Assembly (NCBI GenBank): GCA_016584305.1
Contig: JACEEZ010021769.1
Location: forward strand, 124,001 to 188,000
Direction of reading: 5' to 3'
DNA from: Chionoecetes opilio
Taxonomy: Eukaryota; Arthropoda; Malacostraca; Decapoda; Majidae
Length of the DNA: 64,000 nucleotides
The translations under genes were made by a program, and so were the position numbers. The notes beneath the pieces were generated by a model, which was not told where the DNA came from, searched no databases, and was given only the letters and a program-made list of their open reading frames with translations. Below, piece by piece: positions 44,931 to 55,744 of the stretch (the stretch's first letter is position 1; each line of letters begins with the position of its first letter).

Positions 44931-45136
44931 CTTGTCAGTGTGACGAGTTTTCTTGTCAGACTATAATGACGAAAGCCGATCTTGTCATAGTGACAAGATT
45001 TCGGCTATTCTGTTTAAAGTTTCACTAAACAGAGACTTGTCAGTGTGACAAGAAAAAGCTTGTTCTGCGAACATGTCTAAAACCACAAGATAAATCTTGT
45101 CACACTTACAAGATCTTAACTTGTCAACCATGACAA
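44931..45136. repeat. Cluster of CTTGTCA-nnn-TGACAAG palindromes
   Basis: Palindromes at about 44931 (CTTGTCAGTGTGACGAG), 44981 (CTTGTCATAGTGACAAG), 45036 (CTTGTCAGTGTGACAAG), 45096 (CTTGTCACACTTACAAG) and 45120 (CTTGTCAACCATGACAA), plus extra half sites from 44880. Spacing is 24-60 bases. They could be protein-binding sites of a transposon end or an enhancer; nothing else identifies the unit. Confidence 0.55.
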
Positions 45137-45643
45137 ATTTGTGTTTCTCAACATGACAAAATGTAATTCGTCTTTCATGACAGAAGACTTCTTGCCACTG
45201 TGAAAAAATTAAAGTAAAAATACATTTTCAAGCACCGTCCGTGTATGTGCATACTTTTTCGGTTATGTCGGTGTAGGATACGTCCCAGTGTGAAAATATC
45301 TAGAGGGTCAAAATTGCCTGGGAACATGAACTGGGTAAGTTCACAGCTGGGACACTGGTTCACTGGGTAAGCACAAAATTGCCTGGGTAAATGCGGAGAG
45401 TTGTCCATGCTAAGGCGAATTTTGGTGAGGAAGCCGTAAGAAGCCGGCTTCTTGCAGCTTGCGTTTTCTGTTAACGCGAGGCACTTTTAAGAAGCCGGCT
45501 TCTTACGGATTGGCCCAGCTGGGCAAGCCGGAAGAAGCGAGAGCCAGCTCACTCACTTACCACGGCTTCTCACGGCTTCTTGACGTGACGTCAGAGATAA
45601 CAACATATATGGCGGGAAGGGAGCTTGTGACACTATTGTTACA

Positions 45644-45882
45644 GCTTAACTGCTGCCCCGAAACACGTTACAGGCAACATCGAGTCACTAGCTTCCCATG
45701 AGAACACTTACAAGTAATAATAGTTGATAAAATAATACATGATAAAAACCATACTCCTGACTGTTTTTGACGTGGATAATTTAAGCTTTTGAGTTACTAT
45801 TATTACTTGTAAGTGTTCTCATGGGAAGCTAGTGACTCGATGTTGCCTGTAACATGTATCAGGGCAGCAGTTAACCTGTAAA
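45644..45882. repeat. Internal palindrome of AGGCG-element copy 1
   Basis: Arms of about 80 bases: GCAACATCGAGTCACTAGCT...AACACTTACAAGTAATAATAG and its inverse, spaced by about 80 bases. Confidence 0.65.
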
Positions 45883-46092
45883 ACCAGTGAAATAAGAGCG
45901 ATGAATGGAGGTTTACAGGATTTCGCGCCTTGACAATATTTCGCAAAGCAGCGGGACAGGCGGAACTAGTAATAGAGTGAATATCGTCGTAGAAATAATG
46001 TAATTACAGATAACAGGACACAAGTAAACACACAGATGTATATTCAAAAGCATGGACTTACCTTAAGACCACGTATAAGAATATACAAGGTA

Positions 46093-46349
46093 CCGTAGAT
46101 AACACTATAGTCGCCAGTCAATTGACACTGCACTAATGTCGCCAGGCACAATATATTACGAATTTTAGCATCCCTACAGACTTTTATGTGCCACTAAAGA
46201 CATGTAGTGTGATGTACATAATGTAAACTACTGTGGATGCGTCTTCAATGGCACATACAAATCAGTAGTGATGCTAAAATTCGTAATATATTGTGCCTGG
46301 CGACATTAGTGCAGTGGCAAGTGACTGGCGACTATAGTGTTATCTACGG
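46093..46349. mobile_element. 257-bp palindromic MITE, TSD TA
   Basis: CCGTAGATAACACTATAGTC ... GACTATAGTGTTATCTACGG with arms of about 85 bases and flanking TA (46091-46092 and 46350-46351), fitting Tc1/mariner-type MITEs. It is nested in AGGCG-element copy 1. Confidence 0.7.
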
Positions 46350-46664
46350 TAGAGCAGCTGATAGGTATATATTGTGGAAATGACTAGCATTGCGTTTATT
46401 TCATTCAGTATGTTTATGAGAGAAGATGTGGTTGGATATGAGTTGAAGATGACAATTCGTCATCGTGTGCACATTCACCTTTTTTTTGGCATTAAATCAA
46501 TCAATCAATCGTCATTGTGTGGTTGTTTTGTCTACAGCTATCAGCTGTGATCGCCGAGCGGGCGAGCCCCGACAAGAAGCTGGCAACTGTCAGACGTTTT
46601 GGCGAGGCACGCAAACGAGAGAGAAGCCGGCTTCTTACGGCTTCCTCACCAAAATTCGCCTCTA

Positions 46665-47237
46665 GGCTGCAGTATCCACGCCATGGTTCCAAACTGCAGC
46701 GGTGTGCAGCACGCTGTGCCCACTTGAACTTGAAGTCCTTCCTGACCGCGCTCAGTTCAAACCAAGGTAGGATGTCGCATTATTTTGTCTTCTTTTCTAT
46801 CATATTATATGATGATTACTAGTTCAAGGCACAAACCAGACGCACACTCTAGGGGCCGATTTCTCAGTCCTTTGGTAAGCTCCCTAACCAAAAGCCTTAC
46901 CAACCTGGTAACAGTCCTTACTAACAAAGAGATCCGATTTCTCAGTCGTTGTTTTCTGAATTCGGAGCTCCCCAACATGTAGTGGGGTCTGTTGTGTAAT
47001 TTCGTGAAAATTTCGTATAGATTTTCCAAAAAGTGATGTTTTGGATACTATGCACCTTTTTTAAGTAACAAAAAATATGTTTACATTTTTTCTTATCCCA
47101 TCTGCATCATATGGCAACATATTTTCAAAATGGCTGCCATAATATGAACAAAAGACATTTATTCGCCAACATGTTTTGTTTTGACGATTATTGAGACCCA
47201 AATAATGTTGTATGTGTGTACGTAATCCCATATATTA
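46665..47237. other. Old dispersed repeat, no gene seen
   Basis: CGATTTCTCAGTC occurs twice (about 46858 and 46932). GGGGTCTGTTGTGTAAT...TTTCGTATAGATTTT (46984-47028) recurs inverted at about 62590-62635. A GT-type splice-donor-like site after ACCAAG at about 46768 is not supported by a convincing exon. Confidence 0.45.
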
Positions 47238-47420
47238 AGGCGTTTTCTGCGTGGGATTTTTGGTTGCAATCGGAAAATTTTCGGTTGCAAACGGTCACAA
47301 CAACAACAACAAATGATTGCGGGTCGGGTCAATCATCTTCCCTGGATGATTGAACAGGGATCGAAATTTGAGCAACCGAAATGTTTTCGGTTGCAATCAG
47401 GATCCCCGCAGAAAACGCCT
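47238..47420. mobile_element. 183-bp MITE, TIR AGGCGTTTTCTGCG, TSD TTA
   Basis: Perfect 14-base inverted ends, TTA on both sides (47235-47237 and 47421-47423), internal GGTTGCAATC words inverted. It shares the AGGCG start and 3-bp duplication with the larger AGGCG-element. Confidence 0.7.
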
Positions 47421-47775
47421 TTACGTATCTGCAAGATATACAATCATTTTGTTGTGTTTTTGCAACAATTGGGTAGATTTCTGTGTAAAAATGACCGTCA
47501 GTTCTTGAAATTGCCGGTGATATAATTATCGCGTCGTATCATTTTCAGGCAATTGTAGGCTAATAATAATCATCAATCTTCAAAGTTGATAAAACTACCC
47601 CAATTTGAGATTTCGCATAATTTCTAGCGAGTACTGGACGCAAGGATAGTTTAACATTATTTCTTGCTGACCGTCCGAGGTCAGCGAAAGTTCGAGGTGT
47701 GAAATCAAATATTGTAACAGTTACAAGACAAGGCGTCCTGGATAACGTGCAAGCAACACAGATCATCGTCAGAAT

Positions 47776-48351
47776 AACTATAGTCTATTCACTTAAGCTG
47801 GATTCCTGGGAGCGGCTTGATGCCTAGGCGAGTATGTAACGACGTCGCTGATTGGCTGATAGCTTCGGGCTGGGTGGCGATGGTGGTGGTACTTGCCTCC
47901 CCGCGCTCCCCGAAAACATTTGCGTTGCCTCAGAAAAATATTCATATCTCTTTGCTTAACTCACCTCATACATAAGATAGGGATATTTTGTTTGCATCAG
48001 TGAATCAGACAGTGATTGTTCAACAATAGCACGCCATTCAGAACTCGATAGGGTAAAAAATAAAGTAATGACGACGAGTGGAAGTCAGAGAACAATATTT
48101 AATGCTTTATACCACTTTTTACTTATCAACGATTTTTGCAGAAACTATTGAATGAAGTTTCAAATAAAACATCTGCTCTCGTACAAAAAACTCTCCTGAA
48201 TACGATGGTACTTTCAGATATGAGGTTAAGTACGATATAAGAAAGATAAGGAAGGATATGTGCGATCATGTTACATCCCGATGTTGCTTCTCCGGGTCGG
48301 AGGGAGGAAGGAAAGGGTGGGAACCAGTGCACGCACGCACTTGCACTCCAG
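47776..48351 (+). repeat. Left part of a segment duplicated (inverted) at 59848-60414
   Basis: ACTATAGTCTATTCACTTAAGC to ACGCACGCACTTGCAC matches the reverse complement of 59848-60414 at more than 95 percent. Its continuation past AGGCG-element copy 2 is 52319-52611. Confidence 0.8.
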
Positions 48352-48895
48352 AGGCGAATTTTGGTGAGAGAAGCCGTAAGAAGCCGGCTTCTTACGGCTT
48401 CTTGCGGCTTCTCTCTCGTTTTCGTGCCTCGCCAGAACGGCTGACAGTGGTGTTCGAGGCTCGCCCGCTCGGCGCTCACAGCTGATAATAGTAAACAAAA
48501 CAACCACACTGACGAAAGTGTACCGTCGAATGAAAGCCATTAATAAGTTACGATAACTGACTGACGATATTGTGAATGGATCACAACACATATACTTCAC
48601 ATTAATGTTTTTTTGCTCCATAAACCAAGGACTATTAATAGGGCAAGGTAAAGAGGCGGGCACCTACGGACATCATATGGGGCTGGCTGGGTCGAGTTTC
48701 ACATTAGTGACTTATTTTTTTTATTAACTGCTGCACCTGATGGCAAGGGGCAGGTATAATGAGGGATTTCATTAACTGGCCATCATCTGCCCGCCAGTGC
48801 CCGGGATTTTCCGCTTTGGTGGTTGGGCTGATTTATATTTTGCTTGGAAGATAGGGGGGCTGTTTTTCATTCTTGGCTAATTTTTGGCATTAAAT

Positions 48896-49007
<112 letters not shown>

Positions 49008-49059
49008 TTAATGAATTACTGTATGGGTATATGGGACTCAACAAATACTTTTCTCAACT

Positions 49060-49732
49060 TTACTTTTTAGCGTTTTAAAACTGCAAAATATTGCAGCTAA
49101 ACTAGCTATTGGAGGAGCTAGAAAGAAGGATCACGTTACTCCTATCATAAAAGAGTTCAAGTGGTTAACAATTAAAGACCGATATATTTATGAAAAATGT
49201 TTCGCTGTTTATAAGGCTGTCAATGGGTTGTATCCGGAGTGGTATCTAGTTTTCCATTGTCAGGGAAAATACAGCCAGTACAACAAGGCAGCTAAAAGAC
49301 CTTTATGTGCCAAGAGCCAGAACAGACTGGTGCCAGACCCATCACTGTACAAAGGCCTTAACTATGGAACAATTTGCCTTCATGCATCATTAATTATGGA
49401 AGTCTACACTTTTAAGTCTTGACTTATAAATTTATTTTTAATTGACCCTAAGTGAACTATAATAATTTGTTTCCCCATATCAAATAGCAGTTGCATATGT
49501 TATTAGTAGTATTTTACAGATATTTGAAGTGACTTTTAGTTCTTATTGTTTACTGTTATAATTAATTTCCTTTTAATGTTTCGTTTGACTTTCTTTTTAT
49601 GTATTTTTTTTTATTTGCGTGACTCAGAAGTTTCATTTTTAGTATATATTGCATAGAACATCTGTGATGTAAGTTTGATAGTAAAACCATGTTTCATGGA
49701 AATAAGATATTTATTTATTTATTTACTCCCCC
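49060..49732 (+). mobile_element. CR1/Rex-like LINE, 3' fragment
   Basis: Codes for LQNIAAKLAIGGARKKDHVT then IIKEFKWLTIKDRYIYEKC and YKAVNGLYPEWYL, the end of an RT of CR1/Rex type. It then shifts frame and ends in an (ATTT)n tail at about 49708-49727. It is not the same family as the LINE at 4690-6150. Confidence 0.65.
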
Positions 49733-49746
49733 TCTCACTCCTTCTC

Positions 49747-49806
49747 TCAGTCTTCTCCTTCATCTTCGGTCGGATAACACTTCATGCAACCGGCACATAC
49801 ACACCT
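49747..49806 (-). other. Possible Cys-rich C-terminal exon
   Basis: The minus strand reads CVCAGCMKCYPTEDEGED then a stop, preceded by TTTCAG, a splice-acceptor-like word. Too short to assign; it could be a relic of any Cys-rich element protein. Confidence 0.2.
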
Positions 49807-50312
49807 GAAACATACTGTGTTACTATTGCAGATTAAACCCTTGCCATGAAAGGAAATAGAGACAGACAGCATTATGAGTGTTTGTTCATACATGACAATA
49901 GTCATGTTCATAGTTTCATCCTAAATTTTACCGATATTTGCCACCTTTATAGATAAACAGGGTAAATATACAAGGAAATGCAAATAATATAAAAAGTATG
50001 TTGTTGATGTGTACCTTTATATAAGTTTTATAAGGACAAGTAAAAATTAATAACAGAAGCAAATAATCCAACTATACACTAAAATAAAAAATGTATTTAA
50101 ACCTCAGATTTTAATGCACAAAGTGTAATACTGATTGGTCAGATAATTGTAACCAAAGTAGCCAGTAAATACGATAACTAGTTTCATAATTTTGTATTTC
50201 CTATATGCAGAAACACTCTTGACCCATAACCTAATCCTACTTAATGTCACCAAACCGAACGTATTAGGTATATACACTGATGCTCCTGTAGTACTTTTTC
50301 AAAGTTTAGTTA
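49807..50312. other. AT-rich, no gene seen
   Basis: No repeat structure or coding frame that I can support. Confidence 0.5.
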
Positions 50313-50314
50313 TA

Positions 50315-50360
50315 CACAGAACCCTCGCTTTTACGGACCTTTATATAACAAATATCGGCT
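50315..50360. mobile_element. Pogo/Tigger-like terminus
   Basis: TA then CACAGAACCCTCGCTTTTAC, with GGACCTTTATATAAC following. It shares the ACCCTCG-TTT-CGGAC pattern with 28895 and 30001. The partner end is not found. Confidence 0.35.
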
Positions 50361-50779
50361 TCAACACTTTTTCTGCCAGTCCGGTATATGCGTGCTTTTA
50401 CCGAATAAGTTCAGTATATGCGTTGTACGGTTCTGATTGTTTTTAATTGCCCTGTATTCGTGTAGTATTTGTGATGGCAGCATGTATGTAAGTATACGAA
50501 CTTTCGTCAGATGTAACGGACAAAGTTCACGATACACGGAATTAGTCGGAAATAGGGAACTTTCACCTCATATAACGACCACAATTTGTTATATGCGAAA
50601 AGTTCGGATCACTCGGATAATTATAACCTCGCATCCTTCCCCCAATTTGTTCGTCAAAGCGAGAGTACATCATTTACACCATTAATTATATGTCAACATA
50701 AAAATCAGGTACACCAAAAAATAGCCATTAATCCTTCTTTCATAAACATACTAATTTAACCAAAATATATAGAAATACA

Positions 50780-50780
<1 letters not shown>

Positions 50781-50847
<67 letters not shown>
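50781..50847. repeat. (TA)n microsatellite
   Basis: Pure TA tract next to the palindromic element. Confidence 0.97.
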
Positions 50848-50849
<2 letters not shown>

Positions 50850-50850
50850 T

Positions 50851-51409
50851 AAATCTTAAGAACAAGGGCTCCACCCCCTATCTTCTTCTTCTTATAGCCA
50901 ACAAGCTTGGGGACATGGTGGAAACTGGGGTTTTTGGGTGGGGGAGCACACACATAAGGGAAATATGGCCCCCACAAAAAAATCCATAAACTAGGGAAAT
51001 TTCTCTAGTTCATAGACTTTATCGGGGCCATATTTCCCTTATATGTGTGCTCCCCCACCCAAAAACCCCGGTTTCCACCATGTCCCCAAGCTTGTTGTCT
51101 ATAAGAAGAAGAAGAAGAAGATAGGAGGTTGAGCCTTTATTCTAAAGATGACAAAACTTTACAGACCTAACCTAGCACCCCCCCTCGAGCCCATCGGGCT
51201 GTGCACTAACCTAACCTAACCTGACCTGACCTAACCTAACCCTACTGGACTTATTTTTTCTCAAGAACCTGAAATTTAATATCGGCCATGTAGGCAAAGT
51301 AAGGATCGGCACTCATTAAAATCTAAACAGATGTGTTAAGGACAGTAAGTATAACACATAGAGCCAACATTTGGGTCAGCTTACCGTGGAGCCCTTGTTC
51401 TTAAGATTT
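50851..51409. mobile_element. Palindromic MITE with internal hairpin and CCTAA arrays
   Basis: Perfect 24-base ends (AAATCTTAAGAACAAGGGCT plus CCAC; inverse at 51386-51409). From about 50870 to 51125 a second palindrome has arms of about 110 bases around TCCATAAACTAGGG...CTAGTTCATAGAC. CCTAACCTAACC runs lie at about 51170 and 51207-51240. Plan and words (CCCCAAGCTTGTT) are shared with 12911-13453. Confidence 0.7.
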
Positions 51410-52318
51410 TCCCTCAACGCAATGCTAGTCATTTCCACAATACCTATCAGCACCTCTACCTACACATTAATATTGTTCATGTCCGTCAACAGTAATGTAA
51501 TGCATACTTCAGATATCTTGCAATGTTTTGTGGTGGAATTCGGATGATGGTGAAGGTTTATGGTACTCTCGTCTCCGTCGGCGAGAGTTCCAACATTTTC
51601 ACGTTCTCAACAAGTGTGAGAGATCTCTTAAGAACCAAAATTAGAGCATAATGAATCAGCGAAAACGTTTCCGGTCTGGTTTTGATTGCATAATTAGTAA
51701 AATTAGAAAAACAACGTCTGGTGTTATGGTTAAAAAGACTAGAGAAAGTTATTTCACCAGACGATCGACGTTCTCCTATCACCATGTCATTCCATTTTAG
51801 CTCTTTTAGTGTGGTCCGAAAGTTAAGCCCGTGCTACTAAATGTACAAATCAGGCTAATTTGTGCCATATTATCAGCGAAATTCAGCAAAAACTACTACG
51901 TCGCAGCTAGGCCCTATCGTCAGCCTGATAAGACATGATCATTCTTTCACCAGTTTTAAAGTTGTCCTGTCGTGTCATTAACCTTGTATATTCTTGTTCG
52001 TGGTCTTAAGGTAAGTGCATGCTTCTGAATGTACATCTATGTGTTTACTTGTGTCCTGTTATCTGTAATTACAGTATTTCTACGACGATACTCACTGTGT
52101 CAGAATCTCTGCCCTCCCCGCCATATTTGTTGTTATCTCTGACGTCACGGCAACAAGCGGGAAGAAGCCGTGGTAAGCGAGCCCTGGCTCTCGCTTCTTA
52201 TGGCTTCTTACGGCTTGACCAGCTGGGCCAATCCGTAAGAAGCCGGCTTCTTAAAAGTGCCTCGCCATAACAGAAAACGCAAGCTGCAAGAAGCCGGCTT
52301 CTTCACCAAAATTCGCCT

Positions 52319-52611
52319 CAGGTATATGAGCGATACTTTTACGTAACTTATGCCCTGATTTTGCTGAAACAATTAATCATTCTGTGAATTAACATTCCGT
52401 AGCTTAGCAAATCAGGACAACATGAAAATATGCATCAATGTAAACACCATTTACTCCTGATATTCTGAAGATAATAAAACGTGGCACCAGCGCACGAGAT
52501 CGGCAGTATGTCTGTGTCAACTCCCGCTCTCCTGCCTATCATTGGCGGGAAATTTCGACTCCTGGGAAATTCTGCATAACATTGGCTATCAAATTTAAAT
52601 ACTCGATATAT
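52319..52611 (+). repeat. Right part of the segment duplicated (inverted) at 59559-59847
   Basis: CAGGTATATGAGCGATACTT to ATTTAAATACTC matches the reverse complement of 59559-59850. Confidence 0.8.
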
Positions 52612-52639
52612 CTTATATCATACAGCGCACGAGATCGGC

Positions 52640-52850
52640 TGAAATTATCTGTATGTATGTATGTATGTCAACTCCCGCTCTCCTGCTTAGCCTAATGAGC
52701 GGGGTGGGAAATCAATATAATTCAGTCCTGGAAACTTTCATGCCTATGGAAATTATGACTCCGTATTGTATTATATACATCAGTATTTTCAGCTATGCTA
52801 CATGAAAGGAATTTGGGATGAATAATTGAGATACAGCTGTGTCCTTTATT

Positions 52851-52852
<2 letters not shown>
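52640..52852. other. Unassigned sequence with local repeat of ATCGGC...CAACTCCCGCTCTCCTG
   Basis: GCGCACGAGATCGGC...GTCAACTCCCGCTCTCCTGC occurs at about 52490 and again at 52624-52685, a local direct duplication of about 60 bases with a GTAT expansion. Confidence 0.5.

Positions 52853-52913
<61 letters not shown>
52853..52913. repeat. (GA)n microsatellite
   Basis: Pure GA tract just past the stop of the Sailor-like transposase. Confidence 0.97.
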
Positions 52914-52918
<5 letters not shown>

Positions 52919-53276
52919 CTACACATATCCATCATCACTATCACTGTCACTGTCATCCCTGTCAGTTTCTGAATCATCAATATTAATTATAAAGTTTTCA
53001 AACTTATGCTCTCTAGCAACATCTTTACTCCTATAATCCTCTTCTGTTTTCTTAACATGGTGGATACTGTGGTGAACACAGCTGCCACCTGGCTAATCAC
53101 CTTCCAGTCCACGCCTCTCTCTTAATCCTTTCCTAGAGATTATCACCGCCATACCTCTTAATGTATTTTACGTAGCATTCGCCTCCCACCTTTATGTGAT
53201 CTTGCCGCGACGCCAATTAAGAGATTAGACGACCTGGCCTTTATATACAGGGAAGTCTCTTGTAGAGGGTTACTTA

Positions 53277-54194
53277 TGTAACGCGAGAAATTACATTAAT
53301 AGGGGAAGAGATGAAATAACACATAAGTATCAATAAGCTAACGAGGAATTTTCCTCCACGCCTCATTCCTGAATCACTGGTTAGGCTTATATTTTAAACC
53401 AGTAGTAATTAGACACGTAGCCAAACGAGGTGAGAACGGGGATTCTAGGTTAGAATAATTTTAGAAGCAGCTCGACGTTCGTTGAGTTAAGTCGCCTGTG
53501 GGGAGGTGATATTCTCGCCCTTGGTAAAGGGTCCCAAGGTAGGATGCTGTTGGCGGACCAGGGGGCCAAGCGCTCACAAATTAGCAGAGGGGGCAACCAC
53601 AACATGTCACAGCCAGCCGTGTGAGGACAAGGAAAAAGAAGGAAATAGAAAAATAAGTGAGAGGGAAACAGTTGGAAGTGGGATAGACTACGTATACATT
53701 ATATTAGGATAAACGACTTGAGCATTACATGTGCGTATCGTTAAGGGGTAACAGTGCGACTGAAGTTACCAGAGATAGTAAACTATATTAGGATGACGAC
53801 TTGAGCATTACATGTGCGTATCGTTAATGTGGTGACAGTGCAACCGAAGTTACCAAAGATAGTAAACTATATTGGTATAACGACTTGAGCATTTCGCGTG
53901 CGTATCGCTAGGAGGGAAGGAAGACTTAATATTAAGATAACTTGTGAATGTATAATAACTACATAATGGAGACAGTAAAGGGTTAAATATATTATAAATA
54001 GAAATATATTAACGCGTTGTCATTCAGTTTCCAACTTACATACTTTCTTAAATCTTTTGTTTTAGTTCATTCATATATTTTTTCCCATTTAATGTGGGTG
54101 GTGGCAGCGGAGTAACCAGGACTGTAGAGTACACTCCCAAGGTGGGCACTACATAATGGTAACAAAGGTGTAGATGGTCAAAATGATCACTACA
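53277..54194. mobile_element. Solo LTR nested in the 5' LTR, TSD CTTA
   Basis: Begins TGTAACGCGAG and ends ATCACTACA; CTTA stands at 53273-53276 and 54195-54198, and the 3' LTR has a single CTTA there. The internal tandem repeat is annotated separately. No reading frame or PBS is inside, so it is best read as a solo LTR of an unrelated family. Confidence 0.7.
53690..53915. repeat. About 90-bp tandem repeat (2.5 copies) within the solo LTR
   Basis: ACGACTTGAGCATTACATGT followed by GCGTATCGTTAA occurs at about 53713, 53801 and (varied) 53879, each preceded by TATATTAGGAT- or TATATTGGTAT-like words. Confidence 0.8.
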
Positions 54195-54302
54195 CTTAGA
54201 CACAGACCTCTGTACCACACACAACGTCTGTACCAGTAAGCAAACCTCACCAACCAACCTGGGTGTCTGGCTTAACCCGTGTCTAGTTGGAAGAACACTA
54301 CA

Positions 54303-54320
54303 GTTGGTGACCCCGAGTGT
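54303..54320 (+). promoter_or_regulatory. Primer-binding site of the LTR element
   Basis: TTGGTGACCCCGAGTG directly follows the 5' LTR, pairing with a tRNA ending CGGGGTCACCA; almost identical to that of the Gypsy element at 36766. Confidence 0.75.
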
Positions 54321-54499
54321 AGCTAGACACGAACACAGCCTAGGGGCGAGGGCCCGACAGCCCTCGCCCCCCATCCACGCCAGTGAGGCCCCTCGCCCAT
54401 CGCAGCCCCAGCCACACCGGCGCGCTTGCCCTGCACCTCGCCGTACCTCGCCCATGCAGCCCTGCGCGCTGCCCCTCGCCCACCGCAGCCGCCTTCAGA

Positions 54500-54790
54500 C
54501 GTGCTGCCCTAGGCTCACCCCACAGCCGCCCAGCCCTGCCGCAGCCACCTCCTGCCGCGCTGCCTAGGCTCACCCCACCGCCACCCAGCCCTGCCGCAGC
54601 CACCTCCCGCCGCGCTGCCTAGGCTCACCCCACCGCCACCCAGCCCTGCCGCAGCCACCTCCTGCCGCGCTGCCTAGGCTCACCCCACAGCCACCCAGCC
54701 CTGCCGTAGCCACCTCCTGCCGCGCTGCCTAGGCTCACCCCACCGCCATCCAGCCCTGCCGCAGCCGCCTCCTGCCGCGCTGCCTAGGCT
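54500..54790. repeat. About 61-bp GC-rich tandem repeat (about 5 copies)
   Basis: Units contain CACCCAGCCCTGCCGCAGCC and CTGCCTAGGCTCACCCCAC. Open frames on both strands here are translations of this repeat. Confidence 0.85.
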
Positions 54791-55107
54791 CACCACACGC
54801 CACCCATCCCAGCGCACCCACGTCACCAGCGCCACTAGCCGCTATGTCTGACGAAGCCACCACCACTCTAAGGGCACCACAGCCCTGCCTCCTGCAGCCA
54901 CGTGCTACTCCTCGCCCCTGCTCCTTGACGCTGCTTCCTGCTGCCTCACGCTGCGTCCTGCAGCCTTCTGTTGCCTCCAGCAAGGCCCTGCAACGCACGG
55001 GCACCGCAGAATAACACAAGCTATCTTGGGAGCCGATTTTTTTTTGGACACTTCGCCTTTCCACGTCGACACCAAGAAATCGCAAGCCTCCCTCAAGTTC
55101 TTGTGAC

Positions 55108-55318
55108 AGCGACCCTCGACACCTCCTATCTAATCTTGCAGCTACCGCTGCAACGTGAAGACTGGACTGTGCTCTACCCCTTATCAACCTCGGCACCTCC
55201 TTTCTAATCTTGCAGCTACCGCTGCAACGTGAAGACTGGACTGTGCTCTACCCCTTATCAACCTCGGCACCTCCTTTCTAATCTTACAGCTACCGCTGCA
55301 ACGTGAAGACTGGACAGT
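55108..55318. repeat. About 75-bp tandem repeat (about 3 copies)
   Basis: Units share CACCTCCTTTCTAATCTTGC, then AGCTACCGCTGCAACGTGAA and GACTGGACTGTGCTCTACCC. Confidence 0.85.
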
Positions 55319-55403
55319 TGCCCTACCTACCTCGACACGTGGCACCTCTATTTTTGTATAAGTTATATGTATAATTTTTTTTTTTTTTGAGGAAGGAAAG
55401 TAC

Positions 55404-55716
55404 TGTGGTGAACACAGCTGCCACCTGGCTAATCACCTTTCAGTCCACGCCTCTCTCTTAATTCTTTCCTAGAGATTATCACCGCCATACCTCTTAATGT
55501 ATTTTACCTAGCATTCGTCTCCCACCTTTCTGTGATCTTGCCGCGACGCCAATTAAGAGATTAGACGTCCCGGCCTTTATATACAGGGAAGTCTTTTGTA
55601 GAGGGTTACTTAGACACAGACCTCTGTACCACACACAACGTCTGTACCAGCAAATAAACCTCACCAACCAACCTGGGTGTCTGGCTTAACCCGTGTCTAG
55701 TTGGAAGAACACTACA
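55404..55716 (+). repeat. 3' LTR (313 bp) of the TRIM-like element
   Basis: Intact form of the LTR without the nested solo LTR; preceded by the polypurine tract. Confidence 0.88.
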
Positions 55717-55744
55717 ATACACTTTCTCCAGTCTTCTACCTTAA

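Larger units (their letters stand above)
45413..46661 (-). mobile_element. AGGCG-element copy 1, TIR about 40 bp, TSD CTA
   Basis: The ends are identical inverted for about 40 bases: AGGCGAATTTTGGTGAGG, then GAAGCCGTAAGAAGCCGGCT. CTA flanks both sides (45410-45412 and 46662-46664). Subterminal DNA is rich in AAGAAGCCGGCTTCTT, a 16-base palindrome. No transposase; superfamily unknown (3-bp duplications occur in Harbinger and CACTA groups). Its two ends are the inverse of those of copy 2 (48352-52318). Confidence 0.75.
53068..54302 (+). repeat. 5' LTR, enlarged by a nested solo LTR
   Basis: The first 208 and last 104 bases match the 313-bp 3' LTR; the 918 bases between are a separate insertion. 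Confidence 0.85.
53068..55716 (+). mobile_element. Non-autonomous LTR retrotransposon (TRIM/LARD-like), TSD ATAC
   Basis: LTRs begin TGTGGTGAACAC and end GAACACTACA, and ATAC flanks both sides (53064-53067 and 55717-55720). A PBS follows the first LTR and a purine-rich tract (GAGGAAGGAAAGTAC) precedes the second. The 1.1-kb interior has no gag or pol, only tandem repeats and a short MSDEATTTLRAP-type start at 54844 that may be a gag relic. The element interrupts the Sailor-like transposase. Confidence 0.85.

Noticed and set aside
46517..46822. Possible exon ending in a GT donor (ACCAAGGTAGG)
   Set aside because: The first part is the AGGCG-element end; no matching acceptor, start or conserved protein could be seen.
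54304..55207. Pro/Ala/Arg-rich frames on both strands
   Set aside because: Produced by the GC-rich 61-bp and 75-bp tandem repeats inside the LTR element; no gag or pol motif.
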